Shown piece by piece: positions 8,772 to 17,729 of a DNA stretch of 64,000 nucleotides. How positions within the stretch are numbered: position 1 is the first letter of the stretch; each line of letters starts with the position of its first letter. Source of the DNA: Bacteriovorax sp. PP10 (lineage in GTDB: Bacteria > Bdellovibrionota > Bacteriovoracia > Bacteriovoracales > Bacteriovoracaceae). The stretch is taken from contig NZ_JAYGJQ010000001.1 of NCBI RefSeq assembly GCF_035013165.1, forward strand, positions 1,364,001 to 1,428,000, in the 5' to 3' direction. The translations under genes were made by a program, and so were the position numbers. Below the pieces are notes generated by a model. The model saw nothing but the letters and a program-made list of their open reading frames with translations, did no database searches and had not been told where the DNA came from.

Positions 8772-9926
8772 CTATTCAGTTACAACTAAGATTCTTGAAA
8801 CAACAGCTGTTCCACCGCGAGAAACTAGCTCGATTGAGTCTGTGTAATCTTCAACAGTCACGAAGTAACTTGGGTCACGTCCTGGAACGTAGATTGTTCC
8901 TTTCACATCACCGTTAACTACGACGTCAAACATCGCATCGTTTCTTACGCCTTCAGCGCTGATGATTAGCTTTTTAATATATCTTGCACCATTAAGTCTT
9001 ACTTGTTGAGTTGTCCCAGCGTAAAGAGTCACTGAACCTCTTAGAGCGTCTGTTGTACGAGCTTCTGGTTGAGAGTATCCACCAGTGTTGTCTCCGTATC
9101 CACCGATTCCACCGCACTCACGTACAGAAGCTTGAGTCGCAGCTTTTACAGCTCCCACTAATTCCTGAACGGCCATGTATTCGTCAGCGTATGTGCTTCT
9201 TGTAGAAAGATATAAAGCGATATCTGCAGACACCTGGTCAAGACGATCAATTGTACAAGCGTATCTTGAAGCGAAGATTGATTCGCTTAAGTCATTGGCC
9301 ATTGCCGCTGTTGTTACTTTTAATGCTGTTAAAAGAAGAGTCGGTGATCCGATTGGATAGATTGTCGCTCTTCTTCCTTCATTCGCAGTTGTACTCATAG
9401 TGCTTAAGACCATGCTTACTTGCTCTTGAGCGAAGTTCACAAATAGTTTTTCGAACTGAACGTTGCTCGTACTGATTGCTGAGAACCCTCTACCTGTCTG
9501 GAAGTATGGGATGTCCAGACGGTTAGAAACATTTTCTACGAATAGAAAGTAGTTGAATAAAAAGTTGTTGATCGTTCTTACTTTTTGTCTGCTGTTTTCA
9601 GTTGCTTTTAAGTTCTCAAGTAGAACAAGTCCGCGCTTGATTGCTTTAGATGTAAGAGTTGATCCATAGGCCGGTTGAATTCTGGCAGCAGCATTTCTCA
9701 ATCCATTTTCCAGGATAGCAGCTGAGCGCTCGTGGTTACCAGCTTGAGATTCAATCTCAGCAAGACGGTAAGCAGATTTTAAAACTTGTAAACGGTCTCT
9801 GCAGAAGCTTGATACTGATCCGTAGTCTTCTCTAGACTCAATTGTCCCAACTCCATTGTCTCTTGCCATAACAGGTGCTGCTGCCATTAATCCTACAAGG
9901 CCCAAAATCATAAGTGTGTTTTTCAT
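8772..9926 (-). CDS. Exported helical protein with C-terminal beta-sandwich-like domain
   Basis: I place the start at ATG 9926 because GGAG precedes it by 6 bases and a signal peptide follows directly (MKNTLMILGLVG... ending MAAAPVMA). A longer frame to 9983 has no such support. The 384-residue protein has a helical part (about 30-270) clearly paralogous to the protein at 11192-12067. Shared landmarks are FE(K/E)xFVxxAxxQ, the (I/T)xPxGxxxxxxxAL segment and S(I/L)xxxRxxC. A separate C-terminal domain of about 95 residues (GSVTLYAGTTQQVRLNGARYIKKL onwards, starting with SVTLY) is beta-rich, like small beta-sandwich domains of exported Bdellovibrionota proteins. The function is unknown. Confidence 0.75.
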   Translation of the reverse strand: MKNTLMILGLVGLMAAAPVMARDNGVGTIESREDYGSVSSFCRDRLQVLKSAYRLAEIESQAGNHERSAAILENGLRNAAARIQPAYGSTLTSKAIKRGLVLLENLKATENSRQKVRTINNFLFNYFLFVENVSNRLDIPYFQTGRGFSAISTSNVQFEKLFVNFAQEQVSMVLSTMSTTANEGRRATIYPIGSPTLLLTALKVTTAAMANDLSESIFASRYACTIDRLDQVSADIALYLSTRSTYADEYMAVQELVGAVKAATQASVRECGGIGGYGDNTGGYSQPEARTTDALRGSVTLYAGTTQQVRLNGARYIKKLIISAEGVRNDAMFDVVVNGDVKGTIYVPGRDPSYFVTVEDYTDSIELVSRGGTAVVSRILVVTE

Positions 9927-10038
9927 GTCGTACTCCAAAAAAAGTTGCATTTGTTGTTGAACTGTTTTTACCAATTCCTGCAACTTTTACAATCTAAGAA
10001 GTACATACTTGAATTTTTTGAGCTGACGTCAGTCAGCA

Positions 10039-11100
10039 CTAGTTCCTGCGTAATTTCACGAGGATAATGTCATATAAAGCAGGGTTTGAAGGCGTTGATT
10101 CTGAAACTCCAAAAGGGAAGTCTGTTTCTGCAAAATAAATTGCACAATTTTTACATTCACCTTTTTGTAAAATATATTTTTTTAGTGGCATTCTAAAAGA
10201 ACTTAAAACAGGAAGATCCTGGATTGTTGATTTTAAATCTGACGGTGAAATAGTCTCAGTAAATTTCGGAGTGATCACACTCGGATAAAGGAAGAATTGC
10301 TCTCTTGATTCTTTATTGGCAAATTGAAATTGATTGTGAGCTTTTGCCACTTCAAATGTAATTGCACTCTCTGTAAAGTCTTTGCATTCAGGTTTTGCCA
10401 GATTCATCTCAGTTAAAATAGCATCAATTAAAAATGATCCTTTTACACCAGTGTGAGATTGTCCCGCTGCGAGTTTCCAAAAAAGATTATCTTTTCCACA
10501 GTGAGTGTACAGGTAATAAAAATAAAGTTGGTTATGACCGTATTGTGCTGGATCGTTATTTTCTACGTCGTACGTTCTTAAAAGAGGAGTCATTGGATTT
10601 TGAATTGCCGCTGCTGTATTTCTTCCATTCAACTCATTTGTCGTGATGAATTCGAAAACCTGTGCCATTCCTTCGCGAACCCATGCCGCTTCATCAGGAT
10701 TGATCTGGTAATGAATCGCATGAAAAATTTCGTGAGCAAGCAGCGCCTTAATTCCGTTTGAATAAACCTGTACCAATTGAATAGAAATTTTATGTTCACC
10801 AGAGTCTTGAGGAACAAAGAGTCCATCGCGCCCTGGTTTATCAGTAAAAGAAATATTAATTTTTAAGTCGATTGTCTGGTCTATAAGATCGGCAGGAATT
10901 TTGGTTTTAACTTGAAGCTCGATAAATTCATTGAGCTCCTGAATTTTTTGAATCAATTTGTTTTTTTGGTCTTCACTCATTTTTGAGTAAACCGTTTTAT
11001 CAATTCCGAATGTCGCCAGATTGCCAGTAGCAGACGCAGTCTGGAATGACATAAATAATGCCATTGCCACTGCATAAAGAATTGATTTAAAGAGTTTCAT
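10039..11100 (-). CDS. Exported gluzincin-type zinc metalloprotease
   Basis: The 353-residue protein has a signal peptide ending around SFQTASA (residue 24). The zinc site is HEIFH at residues 123-127, and the third ligand is probably Glu143 in WVREGMAQVFE, the WxxEGxA(E/Q) signature of peptidase-MA-type gluzincins. The catalytic base is Glu124. The protein should act in the periplasm or outside the cell on protein substrates. It lies between two genes of a paralogous exported family on the same strand. A GCTGAC/GTCAGC hairpin directly after the stop has no T run, so it is not a convincing terminator. Substrate cannot be read from sequence. Confidence 0.82.
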   Translation of the reverse strand: MKLFKSILYAVAMALFMSFQTASATGNLATFGIDKTVYSKMSEDQKNKLIQKIQELNEFIELQVKTKIPADLIDQTIDLKINISFTDKPGRDGLFVPQDSGEHKISIQLVQVYSNGIKALLAHEIFHAIHYQINPDEAAWVREGMAQVFEFITTNELNGRNTAAAIQNPMTPLLRTYDVENNDPAQYGHNQLYFYYLYTHCGKDNLFWKLAAGQSHTGVKGSFLIDAILTEMNLAKPECKDFTESAITFEVAKAHNQFQFANKESREQFFLYPSVITPKFTETISPSDLKSTIQDLPVLSSFRMPLKKYILQKGECKNCAIYFAETDFPFGVSESTPSNPALYDIILVKLRRN

Positions 11101-11130
11101 AGACCCCAGTTTAGCTGGGAATAGGGCAAA

Positions 11131-11161
11131 ATTAAGAAGGCCTGGTAAGATTTACCAGGCC
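11131..11161 (-). terminator. Intrinsic terminator of the 11192-12067 gene
   Basis: On the minus strand a perfect 10-bp stem (GGCCTGGTAA / TTACCAGGCC, loop ATC) is followed by TTCTTAATTTT. It lies 30 bases after the stop and separates this unit from the metalloprotease gene. Confidence 0.85.
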
Positions 11162-11191
11162 CTTATAAAAGTGATTAAATTTTAGACATTA

Positions 11192-12067
11192 TTAAAGGCA
11201 AGCGTCTGCTGAAGTTAAGCTTCTAGAAATGCGTTTAAGTTCTTTAGCTGTGTAATCCAGGGCCTGTTTCTCGTCTTCGAACATTTCCATATTACCCTGA
11301 TCATATGCTCCCAGGGTGTCTGTAAACATGTTTAAATCACTAATAGCGCAGCTAAAGCGGTAGTTCCAAAGGGACTCGTCCAGATCCTTTGCTGTTCCAG
11401 CAGCTAGAGTTAAAGCAACTTTGATGACTGAGCGGGCGTCGCCCACTGGAACGGTCTGAGTTCTGTTTCCAATTCTGACCTCTTTTACAAGATTATCTAA
11501 AATCCAGTTAAGTTGTGAGCTGGCATAAGTTACAAATGTTTCTTCGAAGCGAGCTGCTCTCTCATCCATGTTAGATGTGCTTGCGTTCAGGTATGGGATC
11601 TGACCGCCAAGGTCTAAATTCTTAGCAACTACTTCAATCATGAAGTCGTAGTAAGAGTTAAGTACGTTGTTTGCGACCATCGCTTTTCTTTCCGGATTTC
11701 CACCAAGACCATCTCCCAAGTGGGTAGAGATTGTTAAACCTCTAACTAAACTCTTATGCAGGAAAGATTCTTTTGCGCCTGATCCGTTTGTTAAAGCTTG
11801 TTCAATACCACTAGCTAAAAGCTTGTTTGCGATATTGTAGTCACCAGTGTTATCCAGTTTTAAGCGGGCCCTTTCTTTATAGTTTCTTAGAAGACTTGTT
11901 TGTCCTTTACACCATGTTGCCAGGTATTCAGAACCAACGTTACCACCACCGATATTTGATCCAGATCCTTTAGAAACTCTCTCTGAGCTTTCGCGTTCAA
12001 CAACTCTTGCGTTTGCTGTGACTGTTGTTCCAAGTGCTAGTGTTAAGATAAGTAATGCTGTTTTCAT
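11192..12067 (-). CDS. Exported helical protein, paralogue of 8772-9926
   Basis: The 291-residue protein has a signal peptide ending TVTANA (residue 20). After a Gly/Ser linker it carries the same helical domain as the 8772-9926 product: FEETFVTYASSQLNWIL against FEKLFVNFAQEQVSMVL, and the TVPVGDARSVIKVAL and AKDLDESLWNYRFSC segments. It lacks the C-terminal beta-rich domain of that paralogue. It lies 26 bases downstream of the TIGR02147 gene and probably shares its transcript, so the regulator may control or respond to this exported protein. Function unknown. Confidence 0.75.
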   Translation of the reverse strand: MKTALLILTLALGTTVTANARVVERESSERVSKGSGSNIGGGNVGSEYLATWCKGQTSLLRNYKERARLKLDNTGDYNIANKLLASGIEQALTNGSGAKESFLHKSLVRGLTISTHLGDGLGGNPERKAMVANNVLNSYYDFMIEVVAKNLDLGGQIPYLNASTSNMDERAARFEETFVTYASSQLNWILDNLVKEVRIGNRTQTVPVGDARSVIKVALTLAAGTAKDLDESLWNYRFSCAISDLNMFTDTLGAYDQGNMEMFEDEKQALDYTAKELKRISRSLTSADACL

Positions 12068-12093
12068 AAATGCTCCAAATAGTATTTTAAAAA

Positions 12094-13002
12094 TTATTCA
12101 ATGTTTGTAATGTGGTTTAACTGAATCCCTAGGTTTAATACGCAGTCAACTTTATCAGTTGTCGTCGCATATTTATTAAGGATGTGCTCTCTAAAAGCTT
12201 TAATCTCTTCTCTGATTAAATCAAAGTTTGCTTTGTCAGTTGCTAAAACTACGCAGCTTGCAGAGCGGTTTTCATAAGCATCTTCGCTTAGTGAGTCTTT
12301 TGCTTTATCTAAAAATTGAGAGTGAAGAGCATTTACTACAGTGTAGTTCATAGAAGAGTCAGTGAAGTTAATCAGCTGATCAGCTAGAACTAAAGTACCT
12401 TTTTCATTGCGCTCTAATAGACCTAACTTAATAAGGTCATTAATAGCTTCAACGATTTCTTTTTTAGAAACTTTATTTTTAAGTTTTTTAGAAATGTAAT
12501 CGAAGTCTTCTCTGAAACTATCAAGAGACACTAGTTCTCTGATTGCTACCATGTACCAGTTAGTGAAATAGTTATACTGAGATCTTAAAAGTTCGAACGC
12601 TTCTGAAGTTTTTCCCTTCATGTTTTTATTGATGCGTTCAAAGTACAGAGACTTTTCTTTTTCAGTTGTTGCCTGGTTATAGTGAACAAGGTTTTCAAAG
12701 TGAAAAGTTTCTTTTTCATTTAGCTTTAATGTTTTAGCAAAACCTAAAATTGTAGAAGAAGAAAGGTTTCTCTTTCCACTCATAATAAGGTTGAAGTATC
12801 CGCGAGAGTTTTCTCCAAAACCTGCCTGACGTACATAAGCTGTCGCCGAGTATTTTGGATTTCTCGTCTGGATGTGTGCCAGAGAGTCAGAAAGGAAGGC
12901 CCTGTAGTCTACGTACTCGTAAATCGAGGGCTTCTCATTCTTGGGGGCAGCAGTGGGGGCCGCTGTATCTTCTATTGGTGTGTTGAATTCTGTGTGTTCC
13001 AT
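12094..13002 (-). CDS. TIGR02147 family protein, probable regulator
   Basis: The 302-residue protein shows the TIGR02147 pattern: IYEYVDYRAFLSDSLAH near residue 26, then a helix-turn-helix-like GYFNLIMSGKRNLSSSTILGFA and LKLNEKETFHFENLVHYNQA. The C-terminal half resembles the family's wHTH-like region (VSKKEIVEAINDLIKLGLLERNEKGTLVL). The family is greatly expanded in Bdellovibrionota and Fibrobacteres and is thought to act in transcription, though the target sites are unknown. No signal peptide is seen, so it is cytosolic. It is the first gene of a two-gene unit with an exported protein 26 bases downstream. The N-terminal 20 residues are Pro/Ala-rich and probably disordered. Confidence 0.88.
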   Translation of the reverse strand: MEHTEFNTPIEDTAAPTAAPKNEKPSIYEYVDYRAFLSDSLAHIQTRNPKYSATAYVRQAGFGENSRGYFNLIMSGKRNLSSSTILGFAKTLKLNEKETFHFENLVHYNQATTEKEKSLYFERINKNMKGKTSEAFELLRSQYNYFTNWYMVAIRELVSLDSFREDFDYISKKLKNKVSKKEIVEAINDLIKLGLLERNEKGTLVLADQLINFTDSSMNYTVVNALHSQFLDKAKDSLSEDAYENRSASCVVLATDKANFDLIREEIKAFREHILNKYATTTDKVDCVLNLGIQLNHITNIE

Positions 13003-13291
13003 ATAATCTTCTCAAAGTATGTTTGTTTTCTTCATGCAGTTTAGCCCAAGGCCGTATTGTTAAACAGGCTTTGTGTAATTTTTATGGCCTACTGTAGTCT
13101 GCACGACACTTTCTGTTAGAATGTAACCAAATCTATTGTTTACATGGACTTAAGCCACTTTAAGGCCGTTCCAGAAGCGGCTCAAAATGAGATTTTTAGC
13201 TTTTTATGAAAGATTTTTTGTCGCCTGATGACGAATCAGGCCATTTAGCTTAATAAGGTAGGAGATATTTTATTAAAACAGGACCCCAAAA
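13003..13291. other. Divergent intergenic region
   Basis: This region holds promoters for the TIGR02147 gene (minus) and the methyltransferase (plus). A 7-bp perfect inverted repeat, GCCTGAT-GACGA-ATCAGGC (13223-13241), lies about 50 bases before the plus-strand start without a T run, so it would fold in the 5' leader. AGGA at 13280-13283 serves the GTG start at 13292. I see no clear -35/-10 pair. Confidence 0.4.
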
Positions 13292-14506
13292 GTGCTAAAT
13301 CCATTAGTTAATGTTGATGACGTTAAAATCCCAGATATTCAGTTAATCCGTGATGTGAATAAACATCTACTGCGTGGACACCGCTGGATTTTCGCTGATT
13401 GCTTTGATGGAAAAACTCCGTCAGGTCTTGCTGTTTTAAAATCAAGAAATGATTCTATCGCTATTGGATTGGTTCAGGCCGATACGCAAATGCGCTTTCG
13501 TGTTTTATGTCTTATGGAAGAGCCTTATGTTCGTGCGAACAATCTTCCACTAACATTAAGAGTGTGGAGTGAAACTCAACTAAGTAGAGCGATCGCTCTT
13601 CGAATTAATTTTAGAAGTGAAATGACAAATAGCTTTCGCCTGGTGAACGGTGAAGGTGACGGGATGCCTGGTTTAACAATCGACATCTATGACAACACGG
13701 CAGTTATCAAACATGACCATCCAGTGTGTGAGAGATTTTATAACCACCACGGGATTGCGGCCTTCATTCAAAAAGAAATGCCTTATATTGAAAACGTTTA
13801 CTATAAGAGAAGAAATGATGAAGAGGTAAAGGGGATCGACATTGTCGGGAAACTTCCTGCTGAAGTGATCTTTAAAGAAAATGGGAGCTTCTTTGCCAGC
13901 AACATTAGAGATGCTGCTAAAACAGGATTCTTCCTTGACCAACGTGATAATAGAAAACTTATCGGACAGTTCTCTAAAGATAAAACAGTTTTAAACCTGT
14001 TTAGTTACACTGCTGGTTTTTCAATCTTTGCGGCCCATGGTGGAGCTAGCGAAGTGACAAGTGTTGATATCGCTAAGGCGGCCATCATTGCAGCTGAGAG
14101 AAACTTCGAAGTTAATAATCTTAAAACGAAACACAATGCGATCGCTGACGATGCTTTTGCTTATATAGACGAGCAGATTAAAAATAAAGTGAAGTGGGAT
14201 TTAGTTATCACAGATCCACCAAGCTTTGCTCCCAACCAAAAAGCTGTGGAGACGGCGACAGCTGCCTACACAAAAGTTTTCACTAATTCTTTAAAGCTGG
14301 TTAAGGGTAATGGAATGTTTGCTGCAAGCTCATGCTCAAGCCATATCAGCACAGAAATGTTTTTAAACATCTGCCGTGAAGCTTTTTCTAAAACAAGAAA
14401 GAAGGGGACGCTGGTTTATCTGGGCGGACAACCTTTCGATCATCCGTATCCACTGGCGATGGACGAACTTCGTTACTTGAAGTTTGCTCTTTTTAGAGTT
14501 GATTAA
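13292..14506 (+). CDS. rlmI: Class I SAM-dependent rRNA (cytosine-5) methyltransferase, RlmI-like
   Basis: The 404-residue protein is close to RlmI, which makes m5C1962 in 23S rRNA (396 residues in E. coli). The N-terminal PUA-like part (VNKHLLRGHRWIFADCF) is followed by a linking domain (NGEGDGMPGLTIDIYDN), the FFLDQRDNR segment typical of the family, the SAM loop VLNLFSYTAGFSIFAA, the acidic VTSVDIAKAA and the motif DPPSFAP, then the catalytic-cysteine region AASSCSSH. Translation starts at a GTG with AGGA 8 bases upstream. The gene overlaps the end of the convergent DUF2799 gene by 4 bases. The exact target base is inferred from the family. Confidence 0.85.
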   Translation: MLNPLVNVDDVKIPDIQLIRDVNKHLLRGHRWIFADCFDGKTPSGLAVLKSRNDSIAIGLVQADTQMRFRVLCLMEEPYVRANNLPLTLRVWSETQLSRAIALRINFRSEMTNSFRLVNGEGDGMPGLTIDIYDNTAVIKHDHPVCERFYNHHGIAAFIQKEMPYIENVYYKRRNDEEVKGIDIVGKLPAEVIFKENGSFFASNIRDAAKTGFFLDQRDNRKLIGQFSKDKTVLNLFSYTAGFSIFAAHGGASEVTSVDIAKAAIIAAERNFEVNNLKTKHNAIADDAFAYIDEQIKNKVKWDLVITDPPSFAPNQKAVETATAAYTKVFTNSLKLVKGNGMFAASSCSSHISTEMFLNICREAFSKTRKKGTLVYLGGQPFDHPYPLAMDELRYLKFALFRVD

Positions 14507-15030
14507 CGAAATTTAAAATTATTTTTCATTCCTTCAACTTCAAGCGCTTGAATTTCACGTCTGATTTTCTCTAGCTCTTTTTGAAGTTTAGTGTAGTCAT
14601 CAAGATTCATGGAGCTGTCGCTGATATGAGGCTTCATCTCTTCCATCTTATCCATGATATCTGTTTCTACATCTTTTAGTTCAGCGTGGTGTTTTCCCAC
14701 CAGGTATTTTTCTCTGAAAGAAGCTTCGCGCTCCGGAGGACAAAAGCTGATATATCGGTCCGAACGTTTTCCAAGTTCGAAGGCCTTGTTAGGAAGACAG
14801 TACTCCATCCATCCTTGATAAAATCCTTTTTCATAACCAGCAAGATCGATATCGGGGTTGCGGGCGAAACATTTATCTCTTAATTGATCAGTGTATTTTT
14901 TAGGAGATCCAGCGCGTCCTTGAGAAAGCCCTAACGCGTTCATATCTTTATCGCAGTCTTTTTTAGTGATAGTTGAACATGACAAAAGTAAGAAAGGGAC
15001 TGACAAGAGTGCGAGTACGCGTAAAGACAT
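14503..15030 (-). CDS. DUF2799-type lipoprotein
   Basis: The 175-residue protein has a lipoprotein signal (FLLLSC, Cys at residue 18). The region YEKGFYQGWMEYC...AFELGKRSDRY...CPPEREASFREKYLVGKH fits the DUF2799 pattern of short G-rich helices with conserved cysteines. The C-terminus is a predicted coiled coil (KLQKELEKIRREIQALEVEG). It is probably anchored in a membrane facing the periplasm. The 3' end overlaps the methyltransferase gene by 4 bases on the opposite strand. No function is known for the family. Confidence 0.8.
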   Translation of the reverse strand: MSLRVLALLSVPFLLLSCSTITKKDCDKDMNALGLSQGRAGSPKKYTDQLRDKCFARNPDIDLAGYEKGFYQGWMEYCLPNKAFELGKRSDRYISFCPPEREASFREKYLVGKHHAELKDVETDIMDKMEEMKPHISDSSMNLDDYTKLQKELEKIRREIQALEVEGMKNNFKFR

Positions 15031-15170
15031 GGTAAATCCTCAAAAAATAACTTATTTATGACTCAAACATTATCGGTGAAATCTAATTATAGGCCAGTGT
15101 TTCTTGAACTTTTAAAAAAGTATGGCTAGCATGGGCCTTTAAATAAAAAGTAAATACCGGAGTAAAGAAC

Positions 15171-15869
15171 TTGGTGCGTAATATTGGTAAAATAGCGATG
15201 CTTTTAGCATTGTCTGTAGTTGTTGTTTCTTGTGGAAATGGATCGTCACCGACAGGTTCTGAAACGAGTGCAATTAACACTGACATTAAAAATTTAAAAT
15301 TAAACTTTCATCCGTTGCAAACAAAGTACGATTGGAAACCTCAGTATGGTCAAAGCATTCTGGGTTATATGAACAGACCCGAGCTTTCAACTCTGGTTGA
15401 TACACGCTTAAATATTTATGACCTGAGTAAGCTTAATTGTTTTGGATATAATCAGGCATCAGTGTTTGAGAAGAAAATGTTCTGGATTACTTTCATGGCC
15501 TCAATTGCCCATGCTGAATCGACATTAAATCCCAACGTTGTTTACCGCGATTTGGACGGAACATTGAGCTCGGGACTTCTGCAGATTGACCTTCAATCGG
15601 CCAACCGCCACACCTATGCCTACACTGGAAAGACTTACACGCAAAAAGATCTCTATAATCCCGACTTAAACTTAATGGCCGGTCTTTATATAATGAAACA
15701 CCAGCTTGAAGGGGGGATGAATTCCGACCGTCCTGATATCGCTGGCAGACTCTTCACGGAGCGCAGTTATTATTGGTCAGTCCTTACGTTAAAGCGTGAT
15801 CTGATCATCAGAACTTTCACCAAAAATGCTCTGGCAAATTTAAGTTTCTGCTTCATTGGGCAGCCTTAA
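15171..15869 (+). CDS. Lytic-transglycosylase-like lipoprotein
   Basis: The 232-residue protein has a lipobox VVVSC (Cys21). The SLT-type core is visible as IAHAESTLNP, with the catalytic Glu at 116, then GLLQID (usual GxxQI) and PDLNLMAGLYIMKHQL, the typical family order. It should cleave the glycan strands of peptidoglycan from a lipid anchor in the periplasm. The start is TTG 15171 or GTG 15174; GGAG at 15159-15162 gives 8 bases to the TTG. It lies divergently from the DUF2799 lipoprotein. The fold is short for a transglycosylase, so activity should be tested rather than assumed. Confidence 0.78.
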   Translation: MVRNIGKIAMLLALSVVVVSCGNGSSPTGSETSAINTDIKNLKLNFHPLQTKYDWKPQYGQSILGYMNRPELSTLVDTRLNIYDLSKLNCFGYNQASVFEKKMFWITFMASIAHAESTLNPNVVYRDLDGTLSSGLLQIDLQSANRHTYAYTGKTYTQKDLYNPDLNLMAGLYIMKHQLEGGMNSDRPDIAGRLFTERSYYWSVLTLKRDLIIRTFTKNALANLSFCFIGQP

Positions 15870-15887
15870 TTTCATTGGTAAAAATGT

Positions 15888-16292
15888 TTATTTATTTTTT
15901 AAGATTGTATCAAAGTCCATAAAACTTTTTTCGGAACCAAAGAAGCAGGTTGCAGTGTCTTCCCATTTGTCTTTGATTTTCACCTGAAGAAAACGAGGAC
16001 GTCCTCCAACGTTGTAGCATTGAGAGAAAGCAGGGCTGCCTACACCGCCACCAGGATGCTTCAGGATGTTGTTTTTACCTCGAGATAAACAGCTCTTTGG
16101 ATTTTTTTGACAGTCGGAACTAATTAAAAAAAATGTGCTTGTTTGCCAGCAACCTGAAACCTTAAATTCAGATCCTTTCTCTGTTGGATCTTCAATAAAT
16201 TTCAAATTTAACTTTTCACAGTTCCATTTTAAATCAGCGGCATAAATGAAATTTGAAAACAGAATGAATGTTAATGCCATTAAAAATTTCAA
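15888..16292 (-). CDS. Small Cys-containing exported protein
   Basis: The 134-residue protein has a clear signal peptide (MKFLMALTFILFSNFIYAAD, cleavage near residue 18). The mature part has six cysteines (NCEKL, SGCWQ, SDCQK, SCLSR, QCYNV, TCFFG), consistent with disulphides. I do not recognise the family. It lies 9 bases downstream of the papain-like protease gene on the same strand, so the two are probably co-transcribed. The protein could be an inhibitor, chaperone or partner of that protease (inference from position only). Confidence 0.65.
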   Translation of the reverse strand: MKFLMALTFILFSNFIYAADLKWNCEKLNLKFIEDPTEKGSEFKVSGCWQTSTFFLISSDCQKNPKSCLSRGKNNILKHPGGGVGSPAFSQCYNVGGRPRFLQVKIKDKWEDTATCFFGSEKSFMDFDTILKNK

Positions 16293-16301
16293 AGTGAACT
16301 C

Positions 16302-17528
16302 CTAATATTTGAAAGCATTTGAAAGTGATTTCCAGATAGAACTCACGCCTTCTGAAATGCCTTTGGCCACTTTGGCAGCGGTCTCAGATACTTTCCCCAT
16401 AAAACTGCTGATATCCGACTCTGTAGGAAGCTTTGAAAAGATACTATCGTTATCAGTCTGTTTCGAACCACTGTTAAATATGTCCTTAAAGATTGTTTCT
16501 TTTTCTTTCACAGCTCTCATTCTTTCATTTTTGATGACTAAAACGTCAGTTACACCAGTTTGAAGTTGATCTTGATCCATCCAAAATGAACCTTTCTCCG
16601 GTTCACATTTGGCAGCAATTGCTGGTTGATAATAAGTGCAACCTCTTCCCCAGGAGTTTCTTACTTGGTACTCACATTTTCCATTGGTACCCATGCGTCT
16701 TCCGACAATCATCAGCTCGTGAGCGCCATGGCCACCAGGTAAAGATTCTGCATTGGCAAAGAAGGATGTATTCATACCAATACTTGGCATCGAATTATTT
16801 TCGAATGCTTCATCAATCACGTTAGCTATTGTTTTGCTACCTAAGCTGGATTTATAAATAAGGTCAACTTGTGGATCAACTTTAACTCTTCTGCCTTCGC
16901 ATAGTTGATTGAGAAGATCCCTGAAGCTCGCTAAACTGTCATATTGATTTCTGTTAAGAACATCTTTAATCATGTCTGCAGTGACACCGGGAAGAGAGGG
17001 CTTGATAACTTTTTCATAATTCTCAGTACAGCTGGCACAATAATCAGCAGGTCTTCCTTTGATGACGTAATCATCGTGAATCTTTTGAAAAGTTTCCATT
17101 AATTTTAAAATTGCAGAGTGACCTAAGTTAGATGACGAAGTTTGATTAGAGGGGATAACTGATTCAGGACAATACCCATTTGTTCTCGCAATATCCGTTG
17201 CGGACAGTGGGCTGATTCCTCTTAGCTCTTCTAATCGTTTACCTGCTACTTTATTACTTGTTCTTGGATTGGCACCTTGATTTGCATATTCATTAATAGA
17301 CACATCAAGAGAAGATATGGGCTCACCGATAGCGAAAGATAATGAATCTGCAGGAGCGTAGGCCCCACACCATCCAACGCCATCTTGATCGCGCGGTGTT
17401 TGAAAATGTTTTATTAGGCCTTCTTTTCCAACTGACTTTAAGTAATCCGGATCAGTTAAATCTTTTGGACTACAATCCGCGTTTGCATTGGAAATAAGAA
17501 TAAATGAGAAGAGGATTATCGTTTTCAT
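16302..17528 (-). CDS. Exported papain-like (C1) cysteine protease
   Basis: I use the start at ATG 17528, which opens a signal peptide (MKTIILFSFILISNANA). An ATG three codons upstream (17537) is equally possible, and neither has a good ribosome site; the longer GTG frame from 17606 is unlikely. In the 408-residue form the triad reads Gln48 and Cys54 in RDQDGVGWCGAYAPAD, His270 in GGHGAHELMIVG and Asn291 in RNSWGRGC, the C1A order. The sequence around the active Cys differs from the usual CGSCWAF. The last 60 residues are Ser/Lys-rich helix. It should act outside the cytoplasm. A small Cys-containing exported protein follows directly. Confidence 0.85.
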   Translation of the reverse strand: MKTIILFSFILISNANADCSPKDLTDPDYLKSVGKEGLIKHFQTPRDQDGVGWCGAYAPADSLSFAIGEPISSLDVSINEYANQGANPRTSNKVAGKRLEELRGISPLSATDIARTNGYCPESVIPSNQTSSSNLGHSAILKLMETFQKIHDDYVIKGRPADYCASCTENYEKVIKPSLPGVTADMIKDVLNRNQYDSLASFRDLLNQLCEGRRVKVDPQVDLIYKSSLGSKTIANVIDEAFENNSMPSIGMNTSFFANAESLPGGHGAHELMIVGRRMGTNGKCEYQVRNSWGRGCTYYQPAIAAKCEPEKGSFWMDQDQLQTGVTDVLVIKNERMRAVKEKETIFKDIFNSGSKQTDNDSIFSKLPTESDISSFMGKVSETAAKVAKGISEGVSSIWKSLSNAFKY

Positions 17529-17729
17529 TATTAACATGTCGGATAGTTGAACGAAAAGCTTTAGTAATGTCCAAGTAATCGTTTTTAGACTAATGAGGGG
17601 AGGCACATTGTCTCTTCAATTTTTCATTGGAAGCTCATTGGGGAGTTTTAACCAGGCAATATTTGCTTAGAACAATTTGCCCTTTTCAAAAAAATTGGAA
17701 TTATTTAATGGGATCTCCGACAATGAATT

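Noticed and set aside
10022-10037. Terminator after the metalloprotease gene
   Set aside because: The GCTGAC/GTCAGC hairpin has no T run on the minus strand, where the following bases are A-rich.
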